Shown: piece by piece, positions 1-7,322 of the stretch
Layout of the letters: each line of letters begins with the position of its first letter
How positions within the stretch are numbered: position 1 is the first letter of the stretch
Assembly (NCBI GenBank): GCA_028277295.1
Contig: JANQGN010000285.1
Span: forward strand, 1-27,752
Reading direction: 5' to 3'
Source: Rhodospira sp.
GTDB lineage: Bacteria; Pseudomonadota; Alphaproteobacteria; Rhodospirillales; Rhodospirillaceae
Length of the DNA stretch: 27,752 bases
The notes under the pieces: generated by a model
What the model saw: the letters and a program-made list of their open reading frames with translations, nothing else
Databases searched by the model: none
What the model was told of the DNA's origin: nothing
Position numbers and translations under genes: made by a program

Positions 1-268
1 ATCCGCGTTCGGAGCCCTGGCCAATCCCGCCAAAGCCGTTTGTCCGGCAAGACCCGCAAAAAGGGCCGTCCCTCACCCATTGTTAACCCTCGTGCGGAAT
101 CCTGTTGGTCGGGCCCCGTGTCCGTGCCGTCGTTATCGGCGGGGCGCGTGGCCGGACTGGACGAAAGGGGCGGCGGGGCCGCCGCTCCGGGACGCGATCG
201 TGTTCCGGTCGACGCCGGAGCATCGCCTCAAGAACTGAGGCTTCCGTCGGTTGCGGAGACCCTCCTTC

Positions 269-1285
269 ATGGCATCTGCCTATCCCTTCCTAGACGACGC
301 GGACATCCTGGTGACGGGCGGCACGGGGCTGGGCGGCTCGGCCGTCGTGCGTGAGATTCTGAACACCGTGCCGGGCGCGCGGGTGCGTGTGCCGCACCGG
401 GGCGACGATGGCGTGTTCGTCGCCGATCCCCGGGTGACCTACGTCCGCGCGGACATGAGCGATCCATCGGCGGCGCGGACGGTGGCGCGCGGCTGCCGGG
501 CGGCGGTTCTGGCGGCGGCGCGCACCGGCGGCGCGGCCGACATGAGGGCGAGGCCCTGGGAGCAGGCGCGGCACGCCGTGGCGCTGGATACGACGGCCTT
601 CGAGGTCCTGGTCGCCAGTGATGTGGAGCGCCTGGTCTATGTCAGCACCGCCACGGTCTATGCCGATGACGTGGGCGCGCTGGCCGAGGATGACCTGGAC
701 CTGAACCAGGACCCGGCTCCCGCCCACTTCGGCATCGCCTGGGCCAAGCGCTACGGTGAAAGCCTGGCCCGGCTGTGGCGCCAGACCACCGGTCGGGGCT
801 GCTGTGTGCTGCGGCTGGCCAACATCTATGGTCCCGGCGCCCGCTTCGACCCGGCGCGCAGCAACGTTGTCGCCGCCCTGGTGCGCAAGGCGGTGGACCG
901 ACAGGACCCGTATGTCATCTGGGGGTCGCCCGATGTCAGCCGCGACATACTCTATGTGGACGACTTCGCCCGCGCGGTGGTGATGATGCTGGCCCGGGAC
1001 GACTGGGACGACCTGGGCGACACGCGGGGCGACGTGGTGATGAACATAGGCGCCGGGCGCGCCGTCACCGTGGGCGAGGTGGCCGCCTGGGCCTGCCAGG
1101 CCGCCGGTCATCACCCCAGCGACATCGTTCTGGAAGGCCAGGCTCCCACGACGTTGCGCCATCGCCGCCTGGACTGCGCGCGGGCGGACAGGCTGCTGGG
1201 CTGGCGGGCCGAGGTTCCCCCCGAGGAGGGCATTGCCCGCACGGTGGCCTGGTGGCGCGAAAATCAACGGACATGGACACGATGA
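269..1285 (+). CDS. NAD-dependent epimerase/dehydratase (SDR, GDP-sugar reductase-like)
   Basis: 338-aa extended short-chain dehydrogenase/reductase, predicted cytosolic and acting on a nucleotide-activated sugar. The N-terminal Rossmann motif GGTGLGG is at about residues 15-21, STATVY gives the catalytic Ser/Thr region, and NIYGPG follows. The C-terminal part resembles GDP-fucose-synthase-like reductases. The active-site stretch reads GIAWAKR, so the lysine of YxxxK is present but the tyrosine position holds isoleucine. The ATG at 269 is chosen because GGAGA lies at 255-259, about 9 nt upstream; a TTG at 251 in frame is less likely. It is the first gene of the operon and overlaps the next by 4 bp. 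It is a paralog of the genes at 3678 and 19430. The substrate is not determinable from sequence. Confidence 0.85.
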   Translation: MASAYPFLDDADILVTGGTGLGGSAVVREILNTVPGARVRVPHRGDDGVFVADPRVTYVRADMSDPSAARTVARGCRAAVLAAARTGGAADMRARPWEQARHAVALDTTAFEVLVASDVERLVYVSTATVYADDVGALAEDDLDLNQDPAPAHFGIAWAKRYGESLARLWRQTTGRGCCVLRLANIYGPGARFDPARSNVVAALVRKAVDRQDPYVIWGSPDVSRDILYVDDFARAVVMMLARDDWDDLGDTRGDVVMNIGAGRAVTVGEVAAWACQAAGHHPSDIVLEGQAPTTLRHRRLDCARADRLLGWRAEVPPEEGIARTVAWWRENQRTWTR

Positions 1286-2040
1286 AAACGGACAAGCACG
1301 ACGCCATTGTTCTGTCGAGCCAGGACGAAAAAGACGCTCAGGGCCTGATGACGGGTCTGTTGAAGAACACGGCCCTGCCCGATGACGAGCTTTTGGCCAA
1401 CCTGGGCCTGTATCTCACCTCGAAGACTCTGTCTCGTATTCTGTTCTTCCACGAGATCTACCGGCGCATCCTCAACACGCACGGCGTCATCATGGAGTTC
1501 GGGGTGCGCTGGGGCCAGACCCTGTCGCTGATGGCGGCCCTGCGCGGCATCTACGAGCCGTTCAATCGCCATCGCAAGATCATCGGCTTTGACACCTTCG
1601 CCGGCTTCAAGGGCGTGTCCGGCGAGGATGGCGCCAACTCGCGGACCCAGGACGGCTCGTTCTCAGTGCCCGAGGGCTACGAAGCCGACCTGGCGCGCGT
1701 CCTGGCCTATCAGGAGGCGCTCAACCCCATCTCACACCTGCGCAAGTTCGAACTGGTCAAGGGCGACGCCGCGGAGACCGTGCCGCGCTATCTGGCCGAT
1801 CATCCGGAGACGCTGGTGTCGCTGGCGGTGTTCGACTTCGACATCTACAAGCCGACCAAGGCCGCCCTGGAGGCCATTCGTCCACACCTGTTCAAGGGTA
1901 GCGTGCTGGTGTTCGACGAGTTGTGTGATGACATCTTCCCGGGCGAGACCGTCGCCGTGCGCGAGGTGCTTGGGTTCGACAACCTGCGGGTCGAGCGGCT
2001 GCCCATCACCGCCCGCGTTTCCTTTGTGGTGATCGAATGA
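1282..2040 (+). CDS. SAM-dependent sugar O-methyltransferase, TylF/MycF-like
   Basis: 252-aa class I methyltransferase-like protein. Visible landmarks are the SAM-binding motif EFGVRWGQTL (about residue 73), GFDTFAGF, and the acidic, metal-binding-type stretch FDFDIYKPT followed later by LVFDEL. These match the macrocin-O-methyltransferase (TylF) family, which methylates hydroxyls of sugars. The start overlaps the previous stop as ATGA; an in-frame ATG at 1273 is an alternative. The stop overlaps the transketolase start at 2037. Placed among nucleotide-sugar enzymes, it probably O-methylates the sugar product or precursor, for example a heptose as known in Campylobacter capsules. That substrate is inference. 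Confidence 0.8.
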   Translation: MKTDKHDAIVLSSQDEKDAQGLMTGLLKNTALPDDELLANLGLYLTSKTLSRILFFHEIYRRILNTHGVIMEFGVRWGQTLSLMAALRGIYEPFNRHRKIIGFDTFAGFKGVSGEDGANSRTQDGSFSVPEGYEADLARVLAYQEALNPISHLRKFELVKGDAAETVPRYLADHPETLVSLAVFDFDIYKPTKAALEAIRPHLFKGSVLVFDELCDDIFPGETVAVREVLGFDNLRVERLPITARVSFVVIE

Positions 2041-2819
2041 GCCTGAACCCCACCGCCATCCGGGCCGAGGTGCTGCGCATCGCTTATGAAAGTGGCCACG
2101 GGCACATTCCCACCTGCTTCTCCATCGTCGAGATGCTGTGCGCCGTCTATGGCGTCATGCGGCACGATCCGGCGCGGCCGGAGTGGGAGGGGCGCGACCT
2201 GTTCATCCTGTCCAAGGGGCATGCGGCCCTGGCCCACTATGTGGTTCTTGGCGCCCTGGGCTACTTCAGCCCGGGCCAGGTGGCCGGCTTCGGCAACCGA
2301 GGCACGATCTTCGGCTGCCACGCCGATCGTCTGAGGGTACCGGGGATCGAGGTGTCGACCGGATCCCTGGGCCATGGCATCGGCCTGGCGACGGGCATGG
2401 CCCTGGCCGAGAAAATCCTGGGCACCGACCGCAAGGTCTACGCCCTTGTGGGGGACGGGGAGTCCAATGAGGGCACGGTCTGGGAGGCCATCATGGTGGC
2501 CGTCGATCGCGGTTTGGACAACCTCACCATCCTCTACGACGACAACCGCTCCCAGGGGCGGGCGCTGCAAATTCCCAACCCGGCGGAGCGGCTGGCGGCC
2601 TTCGGCTGCGACACCATCAGCGTGGACGGCCACGACGTGGGCGCCCTCACGCTGGCCCTGAAACGGCCGGCCCGGGGCGTGCGGGCGGTGGCCGCGCGCA
2701 CGGTCAAGGGCAAGGGCTGCCGTACCCTCGAAGACAACATGTACGAATGGCATCGCAAGTCCCCGGACGCGGAGACCCTGGCGACGCTTCTGGAGGAGCT
2801 TCATGCGCCGGCAGTTTAG
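2037..2819 (+). CDS. Transketolase, N-terminal (ThDP-binding) subunit
   Basis: 260-aa protein equivalent to the first third of a full-length transketolase. The thiamine diphosphate/Mg motif GDGESNEGTVWEA is at about residues 139-151, followed after the usual interval by LYDDN. SKGHAALAHY and STGSLGHG supply the expected histidines around the cofactor and substrate channel. The protein is split: the pyrimidine-binding half is encoded by the next gene, whose start lies 17 bp inside this one. Split transketolases of this type often occur in secondary-metabolite and surface-glycan clusters. The role may be to provide sedoheptulose 7-phosphate for heptose synthesis or to transfer a two-carbon unit to a keto sugar; the sequence does not decide between them. 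Confidence 0.88.
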   Translation: MSLNPTAIRAEVLRIAYESGHGHIPTCFSIVEMLCAVYGVMRHDPARPEWEGRDLFILSKGHAALAHYVVLGALGYFSPGQVAGFGNRGTIFGCHADRLRVPGIEVSTGSLGHGIGLATGMALAEKILGTDRKVYALVGDGESNEGTVWEAIMVAVDRGLDNLTILYDDNRSQGRALQIPNPAERLAAFGCDTISVDGHDVGALTLALKRPARGVRAVAARTVKGKGCRTLEDNMYEWHRKSPDAETLATLLEELHAPAV

Positions 2820-3681
2820 GAACACGGTCAGTGCCCTCGCCGAGGAGGACGAGCGCGTCGTGGTGATTCTGGGCGACGTCAGCGTCTACCAGTTCTTCGC
2901 CTTCAAGCAGGCGCATCCCACCCGCTTCTACAACATGGGCATCTGCGAGCCGACGCTGATCAGTGTCACCGCCGGCCTGAGCGCCCGGGGCCTGCATCCC
3001 TTCGTGCACACCATCGCGCCCTTCCTGACCGAGCGCTGCTTCGAGCAGATCAAGCTGGACATGGGCTACAACCGCTTCGGCGGCAACATCGTCACCTGCG
3101 GCGCCTCGTTTGACTACGCCTGGGATGGGGCCACCCACCACGCCTACTTCGATCTGCCATTGCTGCGCCTGATTCCGGGACTGGAGGTGATCCAGCCGGG
3201 CTCCGAGCGCGAGGTGGACGTGCTGATGCGCAGCCAGTACGCCAACGGCCGGCCCACCTACTTCCGCCTGTCCGACCACCCGCACGACTTGGATCTGGGC
3301 CCGGTGCGCTTCGGCGAGGCGATGGTGCTGCGCGACGAGGGCGCGCCCATCACCGTGATGACCGCCGGGCCGCTGGTGGCCAACGTCATCGAGGGGTGTC
3401 GCGACCTGTCGGTCAACCTGGTCACCCACCATACCCTCAAGCCCATGGACTGGCAGGCCGTGGCCCGCTTCCGCGACACGCCGATCCTGGTGATCCACGA
3501 CGGGCATGGCCTGCGCGAGGCCATTAACGAGGTGGGCGGGCTGCGCACCGCCTATCATGGCCTGGAGGATGACTTCGTCGGCGGCTATGGCACCGTGCAC
3601 GATGTTCGCGCCGCCCTGGGGCTGGATCCCGCCGGCATCCGGGCGGCGGTCACCCGTTTCGCCGAGGAGATGACGTCATGA
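2803..3681 (+). CDS. Transketolase, C-terminal (pyrimidine-binding) subunit
   Basis: 292-aa partner of the preceding gene. It carries the transketolase pyrimidine-binding domain, with the conserved glutamate in MGICEPTLISVTAGL (about residue 49) that activates ThDP. A C-terminal transketolase domain begins near residue 175 (APITVMTAGPLV). The start is supported by GGAGGAG about 5 nt before the ATG at 2803. The 17-bp overlap with the N-terminal subunit suggests translational coupling and a heteromeric enzyme. The stop overlaps the next ATG (ATGA at 3678). The sequence diverges from housekeeping transketolase, for example in the GASFDYAWDGATHHAYFD stretch, so a specialised acceptor is plausible. 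Confidence 0.87.
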   Translation: MRRQFRNTVSALAEEDERVVVILGDVSVYQFFAFKQAHPTRFYNMGICEPTLISVTAGLSARGLHPFVHTIAPFLTERCFEQIKLDMGYNRFGGNIVTCGASFDYAWDGATHHAYFDLPLLRLIPGLEVIQPGSEREVDVLMRSQYANGRPTYFRLSDHPHDLDLGPVRFGEAMVLRDEGAPITVMTAGPLVANVIEGCRDLSVNLVTHHTLKPMDWQAVARFRDTPILVIHDGHGLREAINEVGGLRTAYHGLEDDFVGGYGTVHDVRAALGLDPAGIRAAVTRFAEEMTS

Positions 3682-4661
3682 CCCGCGGGTCCGAGTTTCA
3701 CCGCGACCGCCGCGTTCTGGTGCTTGGCGGCACCGGTTTTGTGGGTACCCACATGGTCGAGGCCCTGCTGGCGGCCGGTGCCCGGGTGCGCATCACCGTC
3801 CACCAGCGTCCGCCCATCGTCACCGATCCGCGCGTGGAGACGGTCCAGGCGGACCTGACCGACGTGGCGCAGGCCGTCGCCGCCATGGACGGCATCGAAG
3901 ACGTGTATCACTGCGCCGGAGCGGTCTCCGCCGCCGGGGTGACGGTGAACGACCCCATGGGCCCCATCGCCGACAACGTGGTTCTCACCGCGCGCGTCCT
4001 GCAAGCGGCCTGGCGCGCCGAGGTCGACCGTATTCTGGTGTTCAGTTCCTCCACCGCCTATCCGGCCACGGAGCACCCGGTGCACGAGGACGAACTGTGG
4101 GAAGGACCGGTCCACCCGGTCTACTTTGGCTATGGCTGGATGCGCCGCTACATCGAGCGCATGGCGGAGTTCCTGGCGCGGCGCTCCAAGACCAGGGTGG
4201 CGCTGGTGCGTCCTACCGCCATCTACGGGCCGCACGATAACTTCGACCCAAAGACCAGCCATGTCATCCCGGCGCTGATCCGCCGGGCGCTGGCCCGCGA
4301 GGCGCCCTTCGTGGTCTGGGGCACGGGCGACGAAATGCGCGACTTCCTGCACGTAAAGGACATGATCGCCGGCTGCCTGTTGCTGATGGAAAAGCATCCC
4401 ACCTGCCAGCCGGTGAACATCGGCCTGGGCGAGGTGGTGACCATCCGCGACGTGGTCCAGGCGATCCTGACGGCGGCCGGTTACGCTGACGCCAACGTGC
4501 AATACGACGCGTCCAAGCCGACCACCATCCCGCGCCGGCTGGTGGATGTCGGCCGCGCCCGGGAGGTTCTGGGCTTCCAGCCGACCTATGACCTGGCCAC
4601 GGGTCTCAAGGATACCGTGGACTGGTATCGGGCCACCCTGACCGCTCCCCTGACGGATTGA
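3678..4661 (+). CDS. NAD-dependent epimerase/reductase (SDR, GDP-fucose synthase-like)
   Basis: 327-aa extended SDR. The nucleotide-binding motif GGTGFVG is at about residues 17-23, FSSSTAYPATE contributes the catalytic Ser/Thr, and AIYGPHDNFDP and the C-terminal YDASKPTTIPRRLVDV are hallmark stretches of GDP-L-fucose synthase (Fcl/WcaG) relatives. The active-site motif reads GYGWMRR: the tyrosine is present but arginine replaces the lysine of YxxxK. It is coupled to the transketolase by ATGA. It probably reduces or epimerises a GDP-4-keto-6-deoxy sugar made by the dehydratase encoded next. Its paralogs at 269 and 19430 show different active-site substitutions. Confidence 0.85.
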   Translation: MTRGSEFHRDRRVLVLGGTGFVGTHMVEALLAAGARVRITVHQRPPIVTDPRVETVQADLTDVAQAVAAMDGIEDVYHCAGAVSAAGVTVNDPMGPIADNVVLTARVLQAAWRAEVDRILVFSSSTAYPATEHPVHEDELWEGPVHPVYFGYGWMRRYIERMAEFLARRSKTRVALVRPTAIYGPHDNFDPKTSHVIPALIRRALAREAPFVVWGTGDEMRDFLHVKDMIAGCLLLMEKHPTCQPVNIGLGEVVTIRDVVQAILTAAGYADANVQYDASKPTTIPRRLVDVGRAREVLGFQPTYDLATGLKDTVDWYRATLTAPLTD

Positions 4662-4667
4662 GAGTCC

Positions 4668-5633
4668 ATGCGCGTTCTGATCACCGGCATCACTGGCATG
4701 GTGGGCAGCCACCTCGCGGAGTACATCCTCGCCAACCACCCCGACGCCGAGGTTCACGGGCTGGTGCGGTGGCGCAGCCCCCTGGAGCATGTCGCCCACC
4801 TGGTGGACCGGGTGAGCCTGCATCAGGGCGACCTGCGCGACCTGACCTCGCTGATCACGGTCATGAAGGCCGCCAGGCCGGACCGCGTGTTTCACCTGGC
4901 GGCCCAGTCCTACGTGGTGACCAGCTTCACCGCGCCGGCCGATACGCTGCATACCAATGTCATCGGCACCACCAACCTCATGGACGCGGTGCGCTGGGCC
5001 GACCTGGATCCGCGCATTCACATCTGCTCGTCCTCGGAGGTCTATGGCCAGGTGACCGCCGACGAGGTGCCCATCCGCGAGACCAACCCGCTGCGCCCGG
5101 CCAGCCCCTACGCGGTCTCCAAGGTGGGCGAGGACATGATCGCCTTGCAGTACTTCCTGTCCTACGGGCTGAAGACCCTGCGCACGCGCATGTTCACCCA
5201 CACCGGGCCGCGCCGGGGCGACGTGTTCGCGGAAAGCACCTTCGCCAGGCAGATCGCCGAGATCGAGGCCGGCACGCGGCCCAACCCGGTCAAGGTGGGC
5301 AACCTGGACAGCGTGCGCACGCTGGCCGACGTGCGCGACGCCGTGCGCGCCTACTGGATGCTGCTGGAGACGGGCACGCCGGGCGAGGTCTACAACATCG
5401 GCGGCGAACGCACCCTGACCGTGGGGGAAATCCTGGAGATCCTCAAGGGATTCGCGACCTGTCCGATCACCCACGCGGTGGACCCGGCGCGCCTGCGTCC
5501 CTCGGACGTGACCTTGCAGATCCCCGACACCACCAAGTTCCGCGAGGCCACCGGCTGGCGCCCCGAGATTTCGCCCGAGGATACCTTGCGCGACCTGTTG
5601 CAGTACCAGAGAGAGCGAGTGGGACACCCATGA
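4668..5633 (+). CDS. GDP-mannose (or GDP-heptose) 4,6-dehydratase-like SDR
   Basis: 321-aa SDR with an intact catalytic set: GITGMVG near the N-terminus, CSSSEVYG, and SPYAVSKVGED carrying the canonical YxxxK. The segment THTGPRRGDVF followed by ARQIAEIEAG is typical of the GDP-mannose 4,6-dehydratase/GDP-6-deoxy-mannose reductase group. The usual reaction is NADP-dependent conversion of a GDP-hexose to its 4-keto-6-deoxy derivative. With HddA encoded immediately downstream (4-bp overlap), a GDP-heptose 4,6-dehydratase like DmhA/WcbK is a reasonable alternative. It starts 6 bp after the previous stop. Family assignment is firm; substrate is inferred. Confidence 0.85.
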   Translation: MRVLITGITGMVGSHLAEYILANHPDAEVHGLVRWRSPLEHVAHLVDRVSLHQGDLRDLTSLITVMKAARPDRVFHLAAQSYVVTSFTAPADTLHTNVIGTTNLMDAVRWADLDPRIHICSSSEVYGQVTADEVPIRETNPLRPASPYAVSKVGEDMIALQYFLSYGLKTLRTRMFTHTGPRRGDVFAESTFARQIAEIEAGTRPNPVKVGNLDSVRTLADVRDAVRAYWMLLETGTPGEVYNIGGERTLTVGEILEILKGFATCPITHAVDPARLRPSDVTLQIPDTTKFREATGWRPEISPEDTLRDLLQYQRERVGHP

Positions 5634-6637
5634 CCCTTGTCGTATCGCGGACACCGTTGCGGGTGTCCTTTTTTGGGGGCGGCACGGATTACCCGGCCTG
5701 GTACCGGCGCGAGGGCGGCGCGGTGCTGTCCACCGCCGTCGATAAGTACTGCTACATCTCCTGCCGCTACCTGCCGCCGTTCTTCCCCGATGCCTATCGG
5801 GTCGTCTGGGCGCATATCGAGACCGTGTCGAGTATCGCCGAGATCCTGCATCCGGCGGTGCGCGAGGGCCTGCGCATGCTGGAGTTCGACGGCGGCCGGG
5901 GGATCGAGGTGATCTACCAGGGCGACCTGCCGGCGCGCACCGGCATGGGCTCGTCCTCGGCCTTCGCCGTGGGCCTGATCAATGCGCTATCCGCGATGCG
6001 CGGCACCAAAATGGACAAGCCCGCGCTCTACCAGAAGGCCATCGAACTCGAGCAGGACTGGCTCCACGATAGCGTTGGGTCCCAGGACCAGGTGGCCGCC
6101 GCCGTGGGCGGACTCAACGTCATCCGCTTCCAGACTGACGGGGCGATCGTTGTCGAACCGGTCGCGCTGGACCGGGAGCGGCGGCGTGCCTTGCGTGGCC
6201 ATCTGATGATGTTCTTCACCGGGCGCACCCGCCTGGCCTCCAACCTGGCGGCCAAGGTGGTTCAGAACATGGACAAGCGGGCCGCCCACCTGCGGCGCAT
6301 GCATGCCATGGTGGACCAGGCCGCCGCCGTCCTGACCGGCACCGGCGACCTGGACGACTTCGGCCGCATGCTGGACGAGACCTGGCGGCTGAAGCGCGAG
6401 CTGAGCGAGGGCATCGCCAACGAGGCCATCGACGACATTTATGACCGGGGCGTGGCGGCCGGGGCGCTGGGCGGCAAGCTTCTGGGCGCCGGGTCGTCCG
6501 GGTTCATGCTGTTCTATGCCCCGCCCGACCGTCATGAGCCCATTCGCCAGGCGTTGTCCGATCTCATGTATGTGCCCGTGGGCCTGGACACCCGGGGCTC
6601 GGCGCTGCTCTACAACGCCGCGGATGACGGTGAATGA
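5630..6637 (+). CDS. hddA: D-glycero-D-manno-heptose 7-phosphate kinase (HddA-like GHMP kinase)
   Basis: 335-aa GHMP-superfamily kinase. The opening RTPLRVSFFGGGTDYPAW and the downstream VDKYCYI are characteristic of HddA. The ATP-binding loop PARTGMGSSSAF sits at about residues 101-112, and the C-terminal motif LGAGSSGFMLF at about residues 285-295. HddA phosphorylates D-glycero-D-manno-heptose 7-phosphate at C1 to give the 1,7-bisphosphate in GDP-heptose synthesis. The ATG at 5630 overlaps the preceding stop. A longer in-frame ORF begins upstream at 4658 but only reads through the dehydratase gene out of frame, so it is discarded. The later HddC-like enzyme is encoded at 24838; GmhA and GmhB are not in the window. 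Confidence 0.88.
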   Translation: MTLVVSRTPLRVSFFGGGTDYPAWYRREGGAVLSTAVDKYCYISCRYLPPFFPDAYRVVWAHIETVSSIAEILHPAVREGLRMLEFDGGRGIEVIYQGDLPARTGMGSSSAFAVGLINALSAMRGTKMDKPALYQKAIELEQDWLHDSVGSQDQVAAAVGGLNVIRFQTDGAIVVEPVALDRERRRALRGHLMMFFTGRTRLASNLAAKVVQNMDKRAAHLRRMHAMVDQAAAVLTGTGDLDDFGRMLDETWRLKRELSEGIANEAIDDIYDRGVAAGALGGKLLGAGSSGFMLFYAPPDRHEPIRQALSDLMYVPVGLDTRGSALLYNAADDGE

Positions 6638-7197
6638 CGACGGCGAACGAAGGCGCGGGGCTTGGAGAGGCATGGCCTGAGAGCGGCGACGTGACCGAGG
6701 CCCGTGCCGTGCTCACCACACCGTGGTTCCGGATCGAGACCGTGCCGTGGCGGGGCGGTGCGTGGTACCGGCTGGCGGCGCCGGACGGCGTGCTCATCCT
6801 GGCCCTGACCGAGGACCGGCGCATCGCCATGGTGCGCCAGTGGCGGCCAGCGCGCGAGCGCATGAGCCTTGAGTTGCCGGCCGGGGCCATGGATCCGGGT
6901 GAGACGCCGGAGCAGGCGGCGCGCCGCGAGCTGCTGGAGGAAACCGGTCTGGGCGGGGGCACATGGCACGCCCTGGGGACCGGCGGGCTGGCCATCGACC
7001 GGGAAACGGCGCGGCTGCACCTGTTCCTTGCCCAGGGGGTGGCGCCCACGGGACACCCCCCGGAGGGCGGCGTGGAGGTGCGGTTGTTGACCCCGAGCGC
7101 GTTCCGGGCCGCCGTGACCGGGCCCGAGTTCGAGCAACTCGCGGCCCTGTCGGCGCTGACCATGGCGCGGTGGCGGGGGCTGGCGGATCTGCTCTGA
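6634..7197 (+). CDS. Nudix hydrolase (ADP-ribose/NDP-sugar pyrophosphatase-like)
   Basis: 187-aa Nudix protein. The Nudix box is complete at residues 84-106 (starts GAMDPGE, ends RELLEETGL), matching GX5EX7REUXEEXGU, so the Mg-binding catalytic helix is intact. The preceding beta-strand context (IAMVRQWRPARERMSLELPAG) resembles ADP-ribose and nucleotide-sugar pyrophosphatases. It is the last gene of the first operon, with a 4-bp overlap with hddA. It could recycle or proofread a nucleotide-sugar of this pathway, or be a general house-cleaning enzyme. A small imperfect hairpin (7203-7219) follows the stop without a T-run. Confidence 0.85.
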   Translation: MTTANEGAGLGEAWPESGDVTEARAVLTTPWFRIETVPWRGGAWYRLAAPDGVLILALTEDRRIAMVRQWRPARERMSLELPAGAMDPGETPEQAARRELLEETGLGGGTWHALGTGGLAIDRETARLHLFLAQGVAPTGHPPEGGVEVRLLTPSAFRAAVTGPEFEQLAALSALTMARWRGLADLL

Positions 7198-7322
7198 TCG
7201 CCGGGCGCCGATTGGGTGCCCAGGGAACCATTTGGTAGGGTCTTGGGGCTAGACTGCTGCCTTTCGCCGCCACGGGCGAACCATGCGGGCGGCCGAAGCC
7301 GCCGTCTCGAGGCGTCACCAGG

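Noticed and set aside
1..268. Possible upstream gene end or promoter at the left edge
   Set aside because: No frame shows a recognisable protein and no convincing promoter was found; only a GGCGGC/GCCGCC hairpin is visible.
3585..5654. A 689-codon open frame on the minus strand
   Set aside because: Antisense to two clear SDR genes, with His/Gly/Arg-rich composition and no recognisable domain.
7247..7260. GG-N10-GC sigma-54-like match before the NeuB fusion
   Set aside because: Spacing fits but the flanking consensus is poor (no TGGCAC, no TTGC); such matches are frequent in GC-rich DNA.
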